50,741 nucleotides of DNA from Clostridia bacterium (GTDB lineage Bacteria; Bacillota; Clostridia; Oscillospirales; Acutalibacteraceae), in the NCBI GenBank assembly GCA_017429345.1, contig JAFRPB010000171.1:1-50741 (forward strand), in the 5' to 3' direction. The translations under genes and the position numbers were made by a program. The notes beneath the pieces are model-generated. The model had not been told where the DNA came from, made no database searches, and saw only the letters and a program-made list of their open reading frames with translations. Of this stretch, positions 9,311 to 17,647 are shown piece after piece; position 1 is the stretch's first letter; each line of letters opens with the position of its first letter.

Positions 9311-9667
9311 TTATTTTTTTCTGAAAATCTTTGATGCCAGAGTAAGAATGTCTCGGGCGGTATCAAAACTTTCATGTACTTCATCACGTTGGCCATCATC
9401 CCAATCTCTTTGAAAGTCTCTATCAATTCGAATCCCAGAATCTCCCCCGCGGAATGTGAATGTTTCTGTTTCATTTACCCGATATGTATCCTCCGAATCA
9501 AAGGTCTTATATGAAGAACGATAAGTTTTAGATGAACCATCGTACTCTTCACGATTATCAACTAAAGATTCGAGTTTTTCAACTTCATAATCTTTGAGTC
9601 TTGAATTTCCCAAATTAACATGTTCACTTAGCTTTTCTTTTCTTTTCTTTTTCTCTTTAGGATCCAT
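9311..9667 (-). CDS. Small charged protein of unknown function (118 aa)
   Basis: Not recognised. The ATG at 9667 is preceded by AAGGAGG at 9 nt, which favours it over the in-frame ATG at 9724. The protein is hydrophilic: a lysine-rich start (MDPKEKKKRKEKLSEHV), a Ser/Thr/Asp-rich middle (YDGSSKTYRSSYKTF) and an Asp/Arg-rich segment. It ends in a short basic helix (LTLASKIFRKK). There is no signal peptide, membrane helix or Cys pair. Base composition is distinctly more AT-rich than the neighbours, and the gene sits between inverted GTAG-headed repeats, suggesting acquired cargo. Confidence 0.6.
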   Translation of the reverse strand: MDPKEKKKRKEKLSEHVNLGNSRLKDYEVEKLESLVDNREEYDGSSKTYRSSYKTFDSEDTYRVNETETFTFRGGDSGIRIDRDFQRDWDDGQRDEVHESFDTARDILTLASKIFRKK

Positions 9668-9851
9668 AGTTATTTTCCTCCTTATTTGTTTTGATTCATA
9701 TGGAGCACGCTCTTTAGGCGCCATTAGAATGGGTTCTGGTTTTTATTAAAGACGATATCTGATCGTCCCTTCTTTCTCTTTCAAATACATTTAATCATCA
9801 TTTCTGCTGTTAAATCAGTTTATTTTACAACGATTTAATCTTATTGCATTC

Positions 9852-9950
9852 CTCACCCGTCCCACAGGGGGATGGGGTTCGGAACGCAAGCGGACCGTCA
9901 TGCCGGTCCCTACATTCCGTGTACCCAACGCCTCGCTAAATCAAAATTTA
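9852..9950. repeat. GTAG-headed REP-like repeat, inverted right copy
   Basis: Read on the minus strand it starts AAATTTTGATTTAGCG and carries GTAGGGACCGG at 9913 with a GGACCG/CGGTCC stem. It continues through TTCCGAA..CCCC to GGGTGAG, in the same block order as the copy at 9053-9160. Confidence 0.55.
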
Positions 9951-10046
9951 AGATTCGAGATTCCAAAGCCATATCGCAATGATATCAAGGAGATCATATG
10001 ACCCTTGAGAATCTCGATTCTCGTATCTCGAATCTCGATTCCAAAC
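9951..10046. repeat. Inverted word-repeat island, GATTCGAGA type
   Basis: The left side (9951-9966) has the words AGATTCGAGATTCC. The right side (10007-10046) has the reverse-complement words, CTCGATTCTCGTATCTCG and further copies. A 40-nt spacer lies between. Noncoding, between the small orphan gene and the GH16 gene. Confidence 0.6.
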
Positions 10047-10071
10047 AGCGAAGCTGCCCGAAAATCAGAAT

Positions 10072-10983
10072 TTACGGCATCTGCTTATACTGATAGCACC
10101 TGACGTAATCCACGCGGAACTCGACGGGCCAGTTTGAATTCGGGGTCTGACTGATGGGTCCCGTGCCGTGGCGGTCGGAGCTCTGCACGCCGTTGTCGCC
10201 CGCGAATTCGCAGGAGAGCAGCAGGTATTCGGGGTTCTGCGACACGCCGCCGGTCGAAAGCCGCCCGGTCTCCACGCCGTTGAGATAGAAGATATACTCG
10301 GTCGGGCTCCATTCCACGCCGTAGGTGTTGTACTCGGTATACGGGTCGTTCGTGATAAAGACCTTGCCGATCGTGTCGCCCTTTTCGTCCGCGCCGTAGC
10401 CGTCGTAATGGATGCCCGTTTTGATGCAGTCGTTGCCGACGCTGTGGTCTTTATAATAGAAAGACTCGAACACGTCCACCTCGGTGCCGTCCTGCCCCGA
10501 GCCGTCCACGTTGAACACGCCCTCGTTCATCATCCAGAAGGCGCTCCACATGCCGGTCGCCGCAGGCAGGATGCAGCGCACCTCGAAATAGCCGTATTTC
10601 TGCTCGTATTTGCCCTTCGACCAGATCTCGCCCGTGTACCATCCCGCCTTATACTCGGGGCAGTTGATGCCGATGTAATTCGGGTAATAGTTGGGCATGG
10701 GCTGTTTTTTGTATTCGGCGCGGATCACAAGATCGCCGTCCTCGACCGAGACCATGTCCTGGTGCCAGTAACCGCCCTTGCGCTCGGTGACCCACCATTC
10801 ATAGCTCCACTTGCTCATATCGAGCTTGTCGCCGTCGAATTCGTCGCGCCAGACCAGATCGAACTGACTGAGATCGATGGTCTTGCCCTTCGGCAGCCTG
10901 CCGAAAGAAGAGGAGACGCCGGGCCATGCGGGATTGATCAGCATAAAGACCGCGATCAGAACCCGAAAGATGGATTTCAACAT
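10072..10983 (-). CDS. Secreted GH16 family glycoside hydrolase (beta-glucanase/laminarinase-like)
   Basis: GH16 enzymes hydrolyse internal beta-1,3 or beta-1,3-1,4 bonds of glucans or related galactans. The catalytic motif TEVDVFE places the nucleophile at E168, the assisting D170 and the acid/base E173. This is the E-x-D-x-x-E spacing. Upstream, WRDEFDG (about 45-51) and GYFEVR (131-136) are typical strands. A short hydrophobic N-terminus (about residues 5-20) looks like a signal peptide. At 303 residues the protein is essentially one catalytic domain, with no dockerin or binding module. AAAGGAGC precedes ATG 10983. The exact substrate is not decidable from the sequence alone. Confidence 0.87.
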   Translation of the reverse strand: MLKSIFRVLIAVFMLINPAWPGVSSSFGRLPKGKTIDLSQFDLVWRDEFDGDKLDMSKWSYEWWVTERKGGYWHQDMVSVEDGDLVIRAEYKKQPMPNYYPNYIGINCPEYKAGWYTGEIWSKGKYEQKYGYFEVRCILPAATGMWSAFWMMNEGVFNVDGSGQDGTEVDVFESFYYKDHSVGNDCIKTGIHYDGYGADEKGDTIGKVFITNDPYTEYNTYGVEWSPTEYIFYLNGVETGRLSTGGVSQNPEYLLLSCEFAGDNGVQSSDRHGTGPISQTPNSNWPVEFRVDYVRCYQYKQMP

Positions 10984-11146
10984 AAATTTTCGCTCCTTTT
11001 AAGAAATATTATATATGTTATATAAACGCATTTTCAGTATATCAGGAATTCAGGAAAATATCAAGTCCTTTCCCCGAAATTGCTTCGGATTCGCTTTTTC
11101 CCCGAAAACGGCGTCGGCGGGAACCTGCAAAGGAGAAATTTCCCCC

Positions 11147-11175
11147 TTGCAATACGCTGTATTTCTTGTTATACT
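11147..11175 (+). promoter_or_regulatory. Sigma-A promoter of the InlB-repeat/dockerin protein
   Basis: TTGCAA (11147-11152), 17-bp spacer, TATACT (11170-11175), 34 bp before the ATG at 11209. Confidence 0.75.
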
Positions 11176-11208
11176 GAAAATATAAAAAGAAGAAAAGAGG
11201 TAAAAACC

Positions 11209-13980
11209 ATGAAACGACTGATATCCGTTCTTCTGTCCGCGGCGCTGCTGCTGTCGGCGTTCTCCGTGCCTGCCTTCGCGGCGCCGGAGAAAAAGGGCGA
11301 CGCTCCCGCGGCGGTATGGAACGCGAAAAAACAGACCTTTACTCTGAAAAAAGGCCCCGAGATCGTCAGGATCTCTTCCGATTCCGACAACGAGGGCACC
11401 TCGGCGAAGGCCTATTACCGCGCGACGGACGAAGTGAAGACCCTCGCCGCATATTGGTATCAATACGACCGCAACGATCAGCGGACCTTCGCTGCGGCGC
11501 TGGGAACGGACCCGGAGAACGTGGAGGCGGCGCTGGATGTCGGCGTGCAGTTTGCCTATTCCTTCGACGGCAAGACCTGGGTGGACGATTTCGGGACCGG
11601 CGACGGGTATTATCCCGAAGCGTCGTACGACCTGGATGAGGACGGCTTCGACGAATACCGGGAGATGCCGACGGAAAATATCGATATCCTCTCGCTGTAT
11701 CGCAGCATCTGGCTGTTCAACGGCGACGCGGGATTTATGAGGCCGTACTACTGCGACGTCAAAGACGGCCTGTCGGTCGAACAGACGCTGGCGCTTTACA
11801 ACAAGACGATCCTGCAGGGCAGGGGCGAATTCACGGGGTCTTCCTACGACCCGGAGAACGAGGACGAAAACGGAAAGGGCTTCCGCGTCGATTTCAATAA
11901 GGAGACGCTTTACGTCAAGGCGCGCTACCGCGTATACACCCGGCTCGAGGTCTGCAGAAACGGCGAATGGCAGGAGGCCAGGGAGCTTGTCTCCTATTCC
12001 GACTGGAGCGAAGTGAAGACCTACAACAACGCGACCGCCTCGGCCGACGCGCAGGACTGCGTGCCCGACGATATCGCCCTGAACACGACCGACGCGCCGA
12101 CCCTCACGCTCCTTGCGTCCGAGCGGTACGACACGGAACGCGACGGCGTCGAAATGAAGGCGACGCGCGCCCGCTTTATGGTGTCTTATCCCGAAAAGAC
12201 CGAGGACGCGCTGGCGAAGTATTACGCGCTGGAACCTGATGTCCGGCAGGAGCTGACCGGCGAGTATTACGATCCCGATTACGTGATCGAGATCCGCGTC
12301 GGCAGCGGCGAATGGTACGTTGTCGACGATCCGAACGCCAACGACGTGTTCTTCTGGTTTGACGACGATTTTTACGGAACGAGAGACCTGCTGGAGGCGA
12401 TCGGCTATCAGCCGGAAGACCCGGTGTATCTGCGCGTCTCGCTTTACGGCAGCTACAGCAGGCGGGTCGAAACCGCGGAGGGCGCCCCGGCGGAGCAGCT
12501 GCACGACGCGGACGAGGTGTTTATCCGCACCGCCCGCTCGAACGAGGTCGAGCTGTCGCTGACCGGCAAATTCAAAGTGGAATACGCGCTCGACGGCGGA
12601 TCTTTCGCCTACGATACCGAGCAGGTCACGATGTTCGACGAAAACAGCGATATCACCGTCGATCTGACGGCGGCGGATTACATCCCGACGCGCGCGCACT
12701 ATACCTTTGACGGCTGGTACGCCGACGCGGCCCTCTCGGAGAAGATCGAGTCCTTCGACACCTCGCTCAAGGCGAGCCGTACCTATTACGCGAAGTGGAA
12801 GGAGCTTCCCTCCTACGGCGTAACATACGATCTCGGCACGGTCACCGATTACGTATACAACGGCAACCCCGATAAAATCTGGTCCGACGATAAAGACGTG
12901 GAGATCGCCGACGTATCCTACGCAGGCGCGGAATTCCTCGGCTGGTATGACGCGCCTCAGAACGGCAAAAAGATCGAAAAGCTGAATTACGCCGAGAACG
13001 CCGGCGACATTACGCTTTACGCGTATTGGCGCATTCCCGAAAAGAAGATCGCCTACGACGGCGCAGGCAAAGATTACACGAACAATAAAAAGAACCCCGC
13101 AAGCTACCCGATCAACCCCGAGGGCGACAACACGGTCGTGATCTACGCGCCCGAAAAGACGGGATATATTTTCGACGGCTGGTTCCTTGATAAGGATCTC
13201 GAGCACGCCGCGCTGACCTTTGACAATGCGAAGGGCGGATGGCTTCTCAACGAGAGCGAGGACGTGACGCTTTACGCGAAGTGGATCGTCGGCCGCTGGA
13301 AGATCACTTACAAGCTCGGTCTTGACGGCGTTTCGAACAGCGCGAACCCGGAGGAATACACCTACGGCAAGGCGGTCTCGCTCGAAGCGCTGAAAGAGAA
13401 CGGCTATACCTTCGACGGCTGGTTCGCGGATGCGGATTTCAAAACCGCGGCGACGGGCGTGAGCGCGACGGATACCGGCGACAAGACGTTCTACGCGAAA
13501 TGGACCGTAATCAAATATAAGAATGACTACCGTCTGCGCGACGGCGACGCGGATCATTTCAAGGCGAACGAGAATCCCGCGACGCGCACCGTAGAGGACG
13601 AGATCGTTCTCAAGCCGCTGGTTCCCGCGGAAGAAGGCTGGGAATTCCTCGGCTGGTACGACAATGTGAACTTCAGCGGCAAGCCCGTGGAAAAAATCAT
13701 CAAAGGAACGGTCGGCGACGTCACCCTGTTCGCGAAATGCGAAAAAATCGTCAAAAACGAGCGCAAACTCGGCGACGTGAACAACGACGGACGCGTCAAT
13801 TCCACGGACGCGCGTCTTACGCTTCGCACGGCGGCAAGAATTGAGACGCTTGCAGACGGGGATATCCCCTATGCGGATGTTGATTTCAACGGCAAGATCA
13901 ATTCATCCGACGCGCGGAAAATCCTGCGCGCGGCGGCAAAGCTTGAGGCCTTGCCCGAGAAAGCGCCCGCGAACGGGTAA
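11209..13980 (+). CDS. Secreted InlB-repeat protein with C-terminal type I dockerin (923 aa)
   Basis: The ATG at 11209 follows AAGAGG and starts a clear signal peptide (MKRLISVLLSAALLLSAF, cleavage near AFA-AP). Residues about 30-480 form an acidic region not assigned to a family. From about 480 to 850 come several InlB/Listeria-Bacteroides (Flg_new) repeats, recognisable by YTFDGWYAD, EFLGWYD and TLYAYW. A type I dockerin follows from about 854, with two Ca-binding loops DVNNDGRVNSTDA and DVDFNGKINSSDA. Dockerins bind cohesins on scaffoldins, so this protein may be part of a cell-surface complex; no cohesin scaffold gene is in the window. It is monocistronic from its own promoter, though the zinc-ribbon genes follow closely. 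Confidence 0.88.
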   Translation: MKRLISVLLSAALLLSAFSVPAFAAPEKKGDAPAAVWNAKKQTFTLKKGPEIVRISSDSDNEGTSAKAYYRATDEVKTLAAYWYQYDRNDQRTFAAALGTDPENVEAALDVGVQFAYSFDGKTWVDDFGTGDGYYPEASYDLDEDGFDEYREMPTENIDILSLYRSIWLFNGDAGFMRPYYCDVKDGLSVEQTLALYNKTILQGRGEFTGSSYDPENEDENGKGFRVDFNKETLYVKARYRVYTRLEVCRNGEWQEARELVSYSDWSEVKTYNNATASADAQDCVPDDIALNTTDAPTLTLLASERYDTERDGVEMKATRARFMVSYPEKTEDALAKYYALEPDVRQELTGEYYDPDYVIEIRVGSGEWYVVDDPNANDVFFWFDDDFYGTRDLLEAIGYQPEDPVYLRVSLYGSYSRRVETAEGAPAEQLHDADEVFIRTARSNEVELSLTGKFKVEYALDGGSFAYDTEQVTMFDENSDITVDLTAADYIPTRAHYTFDGWYADAALSEKIESFDTSLKASRTYYAKWKELPSYGVTYDLGTVTDYVYNGNPDKIWSDDKDVEIADVSYAGAEFLGWYDAPQNGKKIEKLNYAENAGDITLYAYWRIPEKKIAYDGAGKDYTNNKKNPASYPINPEGDNTVVIYAPEKTGYIFDGWFLDKDLEHAALTFDNAKGGWLLNESEDVTLYAKWIVGRWKITYKLGLDGVSNSANPEEYTYGKAVSLEALKENGYTFDGWFADADFKTAATGVSATDTGDKTFYAKWTVIKYKNDYRLRDGDADHFKANENPATRTVEDEIVLKPLVPAEEGWEFLGWYDNVNFSGKPVEKIIKGTVGDVTLFAKCEKIVKNERKLGDVNNDGRVNSTDARLTLRTAARIETLADGDIPYADVDFNGKINSSDARKILRAAAKLEALPEKAPANG

Positions 13981-14001
13981 CCGCTCGAAGGAGGCGGCGG
14001 C

Positions 14002-14868
14002 ATGGCAAAGAAAAAATTCGGTTTCGGCGATCATTTCTGCACCGCGTGCGGAGAGCGCGTCGAAAAAAACGCGGCGAGCTGTCCCCGCTGCGGCACGCCT
14101 TACGGCGATGAAAAATACGCCGGGATCAGTCAGACCGGCGCGGGCGGCGTCGGCTACAGCGATCGGGCGAACGATCCGACATTCAGGTCCCAGAAAAAGA
14201 AGGGTAAAGCATTCGGCTTCGTATTTCTGATTCTTTTCAGCGTCGGCGTCGCCGCGTATCTGCTGATCTCGGAGCAGATCCCCGCGACCGCAGAGGGGTA
14301 TCGCAACGTCGCTCTCGTGGTCGGGGCGATCTGGCTGATCGACCTTATCTGGTTTTTGTCGACCCTGCGAAAAAAGAAAGACTGGGAGGGCGTCGTCGAG
14401 CGCAAGGAGCAAACGACCGAGACGCGCCGCACGAGAGATAACGACGGCTCTTCCTATACGGAGCGCGTGGAGGTCTATAAGGTGTATTTCCGCACCTCGG
14501 ACGGCAAACGAAAAAAAGAACAGGCGGTGGGCAACAGCCGTCTTTACGATCAATTGTTCGAGGGCGAACGGGTACGGCATATCGGCGCGCTCGACTATTA
14601 TGAGAAATATGACAAATCCGGCGACCCGTTCCTGCTCTGCGCGGGCTGCGGGTCAAGCCGCGACGCGCGCGAGGATTACTGCGGCAGATGCGGCTGCGTG
14701 ATGCTCAAGGGCGCTCCCGTCAACAACCGCGCGCAGTACGCGCAGCCGCAGCAGTACGCCCCGCCCCCGCAGTTTTCCACGACGCAGGCAGCGCGTTTTT
14801 GCCCCCACTGCGGCGCGCAGATCGACGCGCAGGCAAAATTCTGCAACAACTGCGGCGGCAGGCTGTAA
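14002..14868 (+). CDS. Zinc-ribbon membrane protein (288 aa)
   Basis: An N-terminal zinc ribbon (C13, C16, C28, C31) is followed by two predicted membrane helices (about 73-92 and 100-118). A soluble region with ERKEQTTETRRT and a strand-rich part follows. A second Cys4 ribbon lies near 213-231, then a Gln/Pro-rich linker and a third ribbon (FCPHCGAQIDAQAKFC) at the C-terminus. GAAGGAGG precedes the ATG. The next gene, 18 bp downstream, starts with almost the same ribbon, so the pair is probably co-transcribed and related. Ribbon domains of this type are common in Firmicutes membrane proteins; specific function unknown. Confidence 0.75.
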   Translation: MAKKKFGFGDHFCTACGERVEKNAASCPRCGTPYGDEKYAGISQTGAGGVGYSDRANDPTFRSQKKKGKAFGFVFLILFSVGVAAYLLISEQIPATAEGYRNVALVVGAIWLIDLIWFLSTLRKKKDWEGVVERKEQTTETRRTRDNDGSSYTERVEVYKVYFRTSDGKRKKEQAVGNSRLYDQLFEGERVRHIGALDYYEKYDKSGDPFLLCAGCGSSRDAREDYCGRCGCVMLKGAPVNNRAQYAQPQQYAPPPQFSTTQAARFCPHCGAQIDAQAKFCNNCGGRL

Positions 14869-14886
14869 AAAAGGAGCGAAAGATCG

Positions 14887-16101
14887 ATGTTTTGCAACAA
14901 CTGCGGCGCGCAGATCGCCGTCGGCGCGAAATTCTGCAATAACTGCGGCGCCCCCGTTCCCGAACAACCGGCGTCGGCTGCGGCAAAACCCGCAGGCCAG
15001 CCGGTAAACATGACCGAAAAATTCATTGCGGAAAAGAAAGCGCAGAAGGCGGCGCAAAACCCGCAGGGCGGCGCGTATTATCCTCCGCAGGGCGGGCAGA
15101 ATCCGCAGGGCGGCGCGTATTATCCCCCGCAGGGCGGGCAGAATCCGCAGGGCGGCGCGTATTATCCCCCGCAAGGCGGGCAGAATCCGCAGGGCGGCGC
15201 GTATTATCCCCCGCAAGGCGGGCAGAATCCGCAGGGCGGCGCATATTATCCCCCGCAGGGCGGGCAGCCGTACGGGCAGCAGGGCGCGCCCGTACAGAAT
15301 AATGTCTATGTGCAAAACAACCGTCCCGGCGTCAGCGCAAAGCCGCGCGTCCGCATTCTCGGTCTGCCCGTCGGCGGATTTGTCGGGATCGCCGTCGGCG
15401 CGGTTTTGCTGATCGTTATCATTTGCGTCGCCGTCGCGGTCAATTTCAAAAAAATGACGACCGTTCCGCCGAATGAACAGTCGAACGTCGTCGAGTCGGT
15501 CAACCCGGCGATCAACGAAACAACGCCGCGGTCGACCGAAACCGAAGCGCAGTCGACAGAAGCCGACATACAGACGACCGGGACCGCCGCGCCGACGACC
15601 GCGCCGGATACCGCGAACCCGACAACCGCGAAGCCGTCCGAGACCGCCGCGCAGACCGAACCGCCGATCGATACGGCGAATACGGAAGATCCGCAGCCGG
15701 AGGATTTCGCGTGGTACGACCCCGACGACCCCGACGCGATTCCGCAGGGCGCGGTGAATCTCACGACAGGCGAGGAGATCGGCGGCCGCTGGAAGGCGTG
15801 CTACTTTTACCCCGACGCAGTACGCGAGCTCGCCGCGATCGATATCTGGGCGGGCGACCGCGCGGTCACCGTCGATATTCATCCCCAGCAGATCAATTAC
15901 GACGACTGGTGGGAGAGCGAGGCGGATATGGAAGCATACTCCTATAACGGCGCGCTCGACGCGGGCACGGTGACCGCGTACGGCGACTACGGACAGATCT
16001 ATTTCTATACGTTTTTCCGTTTCGGAGCAAAGCAGTACGCCCTCGCGACGGTGGAGCTGTATAACGGCGGAACGGGATATGTGGCGCTGGTGAGACCGTA
16101 A
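14887..16101 (+). CDS. Zinc-ribbon, repeat-linker, single-pass membrane protein (404 aa)
   Basis: Starts directly with a Cys4 zinc ribbon (C3, C6, C17, C20). Residues 57-126 are five perfect or near-perfect copies of the 14-residue unit QNPQGGAYYPPQGG. One membrane helix follows at about 158-182 (VGGFVGIAVGAVLLIVII). A Thr/Ser/Pro/Ala-rich stalk (about 195-265) and a roughly 130-residue C-terminal domain with WKACYFYPDAVRELAAIDIW follow. The layout implies a cytosolic ribbon and low-complexity arm with an extracellular sensor or binding domain. AAGGAG lies about 10 nt before the ATG. Function unknown. Confidence 0.78.
   Translation: MFCNNCGAQIAVGAKFCNNCGAPVPEQPASAAAKPAGQPVNMTEKFIAEKKAQKAAQNPQGGAYYPPQGGQNPQGGAYYPPQGGQNPQGGAYYPPQGGQNPQGGAYYPPQGGQNPQGGAYYPPQGGQPYGQQGAPVQNNVYVQNNRPGVSAKPRVRILGLPVGGFVGIAVGAVLLIVIICVAVAVNFKKMTTVPPNEQSNVVESVNPAINETTPRSTETEAQSTEADIQTTGTAAPTTAPDTANPTTAKPSETAAQTEPPIDTANTEDPQPEDFAWYDPDDPDAIPQGAVNLTTGEEIGGRWKACYFYPDAVRELAAIDIWAGDRAVTVDIHPQQINYDDWWESEADMEAYSYNGALDAGTVTAYGDYGQIYFYTFFRFGAKQYALATVELYNGGTGYVALVRP
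15055..15264 (+). repeat. Five 42-bp coding tandem repeats
   Basis: Five uninterrupted 42-bp units encode QNPQGGAYYPPQGG. Units differ by only a few synonymous bases. Such an array is prone to slippage and length change. Confidence 0.9.
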
Positions 16102-16137
16102 ATTCTGTTTTCTGCGCTCGCGCAGAAAACAGAATTT
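16100..16137. terminator. Perfect 17-bp AAATTCTG palindrome overlapping the stop codon
   Basis: Arms 16100-16116 and 16121-16137 pair fully around CTCG. The right arm ends AGAATTT. The TAA stop of the zinc-ribbon gene (16099-16101) overlaps the first bases. It probably works as a terminator, and it belongs to the AAATTCTG palindrome family. Confidence 0.6.
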
Positions 16138-16206
16138 GGCTGCCGGCTGCCGGCCGCTGGCTGCCAGCCATGTAACGCCAGAAGCCGGTAGCCAGAAGCT
16201 GGAAGC

Positions 16207-16374
16207 TAAGGCGACACCGCACAAATACGGTCGCACGCCTTGCTTGATCTTTATTCCGTCAGATCGCACATCTTTTCCTTGACAACCGACAGGTTGCCTG
16301 CGGAAAATCTGTACGATCTGACGAAAAAATCTACTCAGCAATCCGCACACCCGAATTGTGCGGTGTTGCCCTAA
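16207..16374. repeat. Nested foldback element (MITE-like) between zinc-ribbon and deacetylase genes
   Basis: Outer inverted arms of about 24 bp (16207-16230 and 16351-16374) share the core ACACCGCACAA. An inner perfect 10-bp pair CGTCAGATCG (16257-16266) / CGATCTGACG (16314-16323) and a small CAACC/GGTTG stem (16283-16296) are nested inside. The preceding 16138-16206 is low-complexity GGCTGCC/GCCAGAAGC words. No coding potential was seen. Confidence 0.6.
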
Positions 16375-16409
16375 TTTTGATTTGTCGGGCTTTGACCGAT
16401 AAATCAGAA
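16375..16409. repeat. TGATTTGTCGG palindrome
   Basis: Left arm TTTTGATTTGTCGG, right arm CCGATAAATCAGAA, 7-nt loop. Closely related to 2590-2620. Confidence 0.6.
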
Positions 16410-16428
16410 TTTATCAGCAAAATCCGGG

Positions 16429-16460
16429 AACACTTCTCTTATCAAAACAAGGGAAGTGTT
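16429..16460 (+). promoter_or_regulatory. Terminator-like hairpin that contains the ribosome-binding site of the deacetylase
   Basis: Stem AACACTTCTCTT (16429-16440) pairs with AAGGGAAGTGTT (16449-16460) with one wobble. It is followed by TTT and then the ATG at 16464. The only Shine-Dalgarno-like sequence (AAGGGAAG) is the 3' arm, so folding would hide it or end transcription just before the gene. Confidence 0.55.
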
Positions 16461-16463
16461 TTT

Positions 16464-17423
16464 ATGTTATATAAACTGTCGGTCGCGCTGCTGGCCGTTT
16501 CCGTTCTTGTCCAGACAGGGAAAACCGCGTCGCCGGTCCGCCTGTCTGCGGAGGAAGCGAAAGCCGTGATCGGGGCATTATCCGCCGCGGAGATCTCCCC
16601 CGAAAACCTTCGGACGGATATGATCGTCACGGGCGATCCCACCGGAACGCAGGATACCTTCACCGGGTATGAGATCCTGCCGGACGTGCATTATACGGCG
16701 ACGGATCCCGAAAACAAAAAAGGGCTCTCAATGAAAACGATCGAGCACAGCTACGGCGTCGCCGCCGACGGGAAGGTGCATTCGATCTCATACGAGAGTC
16801 AAAGATTTTTCGACGAAAAGGGCTTCGACGCCGTGACCTATGACAACAAAAGCGGTGAAAAGGCGCTGTATCTGACGTTCGACTGCGGTTATGAGAACGG
16901 CAACACGGACAAGATCCTCGACACGCTCAGAGAAAAGGGCGTGACGGCGGCGTTCTTCTGCACGCAGCATCAGGTCGAAACGCAGCCGGAGCTGACGGCG
17001 CGGATGATCCTCGAGGGGCACATCGTCGGCAACCATTCGGTGCACCACCCGAATTTCACGCAGATTTCCGCGGAAAAAATGGCGCAGGAGCTGGAGGGCT
17101 TCGACAACTTCATGCGGCGGCATTTCGGATACTGCTCGTCTTATTTCCGGTTCCCCGAGGGCGCATATTCGGAATACGCGCTCAGCGAGGTCAATTCCCA
17201 CGGCTTCAAGGCGCTGTTCTGGTCGCTCGCATACGCGGATTGGGACGAGGAGAATCAGAAGGGCGCGGATTACGCGTATGAAACGGTTACGTCGCGCCTG
17301 CATCCCGGCGCGGTGATCCTGCTGCACTCCGTTTCAAGCGACAACGCCGCCGCGCTCGGCAGGATCATCGACGAGGCGCGAGCACAGGGGTATGAGTTCC
17401 GCAGCCTTGAGGAACTGCCGTAA
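16464..17423 (+). CDS. PdaA-like polysaccharide deacetylase
   Basis: NodB-type carbohydrate esterase 4 domain. Motif 1 is LTFDCGYENGNT with catalytic and metal D140 (TFD); motif 2 is HSVHH with H191 and H195; motif 3 is RFPEG. The GYENG form is characteristic of PdaA, which deacetylates N-acetylmuramic acid on the way to muramic delta-lactam of the spore cortex. This fits a sporulating host but is an inference from family. At 319 residues it has a weak hydrophobic N-terminus (MLYKLSVALLAVSVLV) for export. The start sits directly after a terminator-like hairpin. It is transcribed toward, and ends convergently with, the dockerin gene. Confidence 0.82.
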   Translation: MLYKLSVALLAVSVLVQTGKTASPVRLSAEEAKAVIGALSAAEISPENLRTDMIVTGDPTGTQDTFTGYEILPDVHYTATDPENKKGLSMKTIEHSYGVAADGKVHSISYESQRFFDEKGFDAVTYDNKSGEKALYLTFDCGYENGNTDKILDTLREKGVTAAFFCTQHQVETQPELTARMILEGHIVGNHSVHHPNFTQISAEKMAQELEGFDNFMRRHFGYCSSYFRFPEGAYSEYALSEVNSHGFKALFWSLAYADWDEENQKGADYAYETVTSRLHPGAVILLHSVSSDNAAALGRIIDEARAQGYEFRSLEELP

Positions 17424-17590
17424 ATGCGAAAATAACGCGGCGGTCTGTCTGCGGATATTTGCGGATGTCGGATATCGGGGATCGTGCAGAAACCGCGGCT
17501 CAAATCATAAAATATACTCTGCGAAGTCGGAAAACAAAAACAATATAACAGATAAGCAAAGTTCACGGAATCTGCGAAACCCGATACCCG

Positions 17591-17635
17591 AAAAACAGAT
17601 TTGAGGGACGCTGAGCGCCCCTCAAATCTGTTTTT
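17591..17635. terminator. Bidirectional intrinsic terminator
   Basis: Perfect 17-bp stem from 17591-17607 to 17619-17635, with A5 on the left and T5 on the right. It serves both the deacetylase (+) and the dockerin gene (-, stop at 17648). Confidence 0.9.
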
Positions 17636-17647
17636 ACGCTATACATT

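Noticed and set aside
9277-9474. Small frame overlapping the orphan gene in another phase
   Set aside because: No ribosome site, and it overlaps the better supported frame with AAGGAGG at 9667.
11050-13557. An 835-residue open frame opposite the InlB/dockerin gene
   Set aside because: The plus-strand gene has a promoter, ribosome site, signal peptide and known domains; the minus frame has none.
15055-15264. CRISPR-like regular repeats
   Set aside because: No unique spacers; it is an uninterrupted coding tandem array.
14653-16350. A 565-residue antisense frame with LPALRGIIRAALRI repeats
   Set aside because: The repeat is the reverse reading of the 42-bp array coding for QNPQGGAYYPPQGG in a well-supported plus-strand gene.
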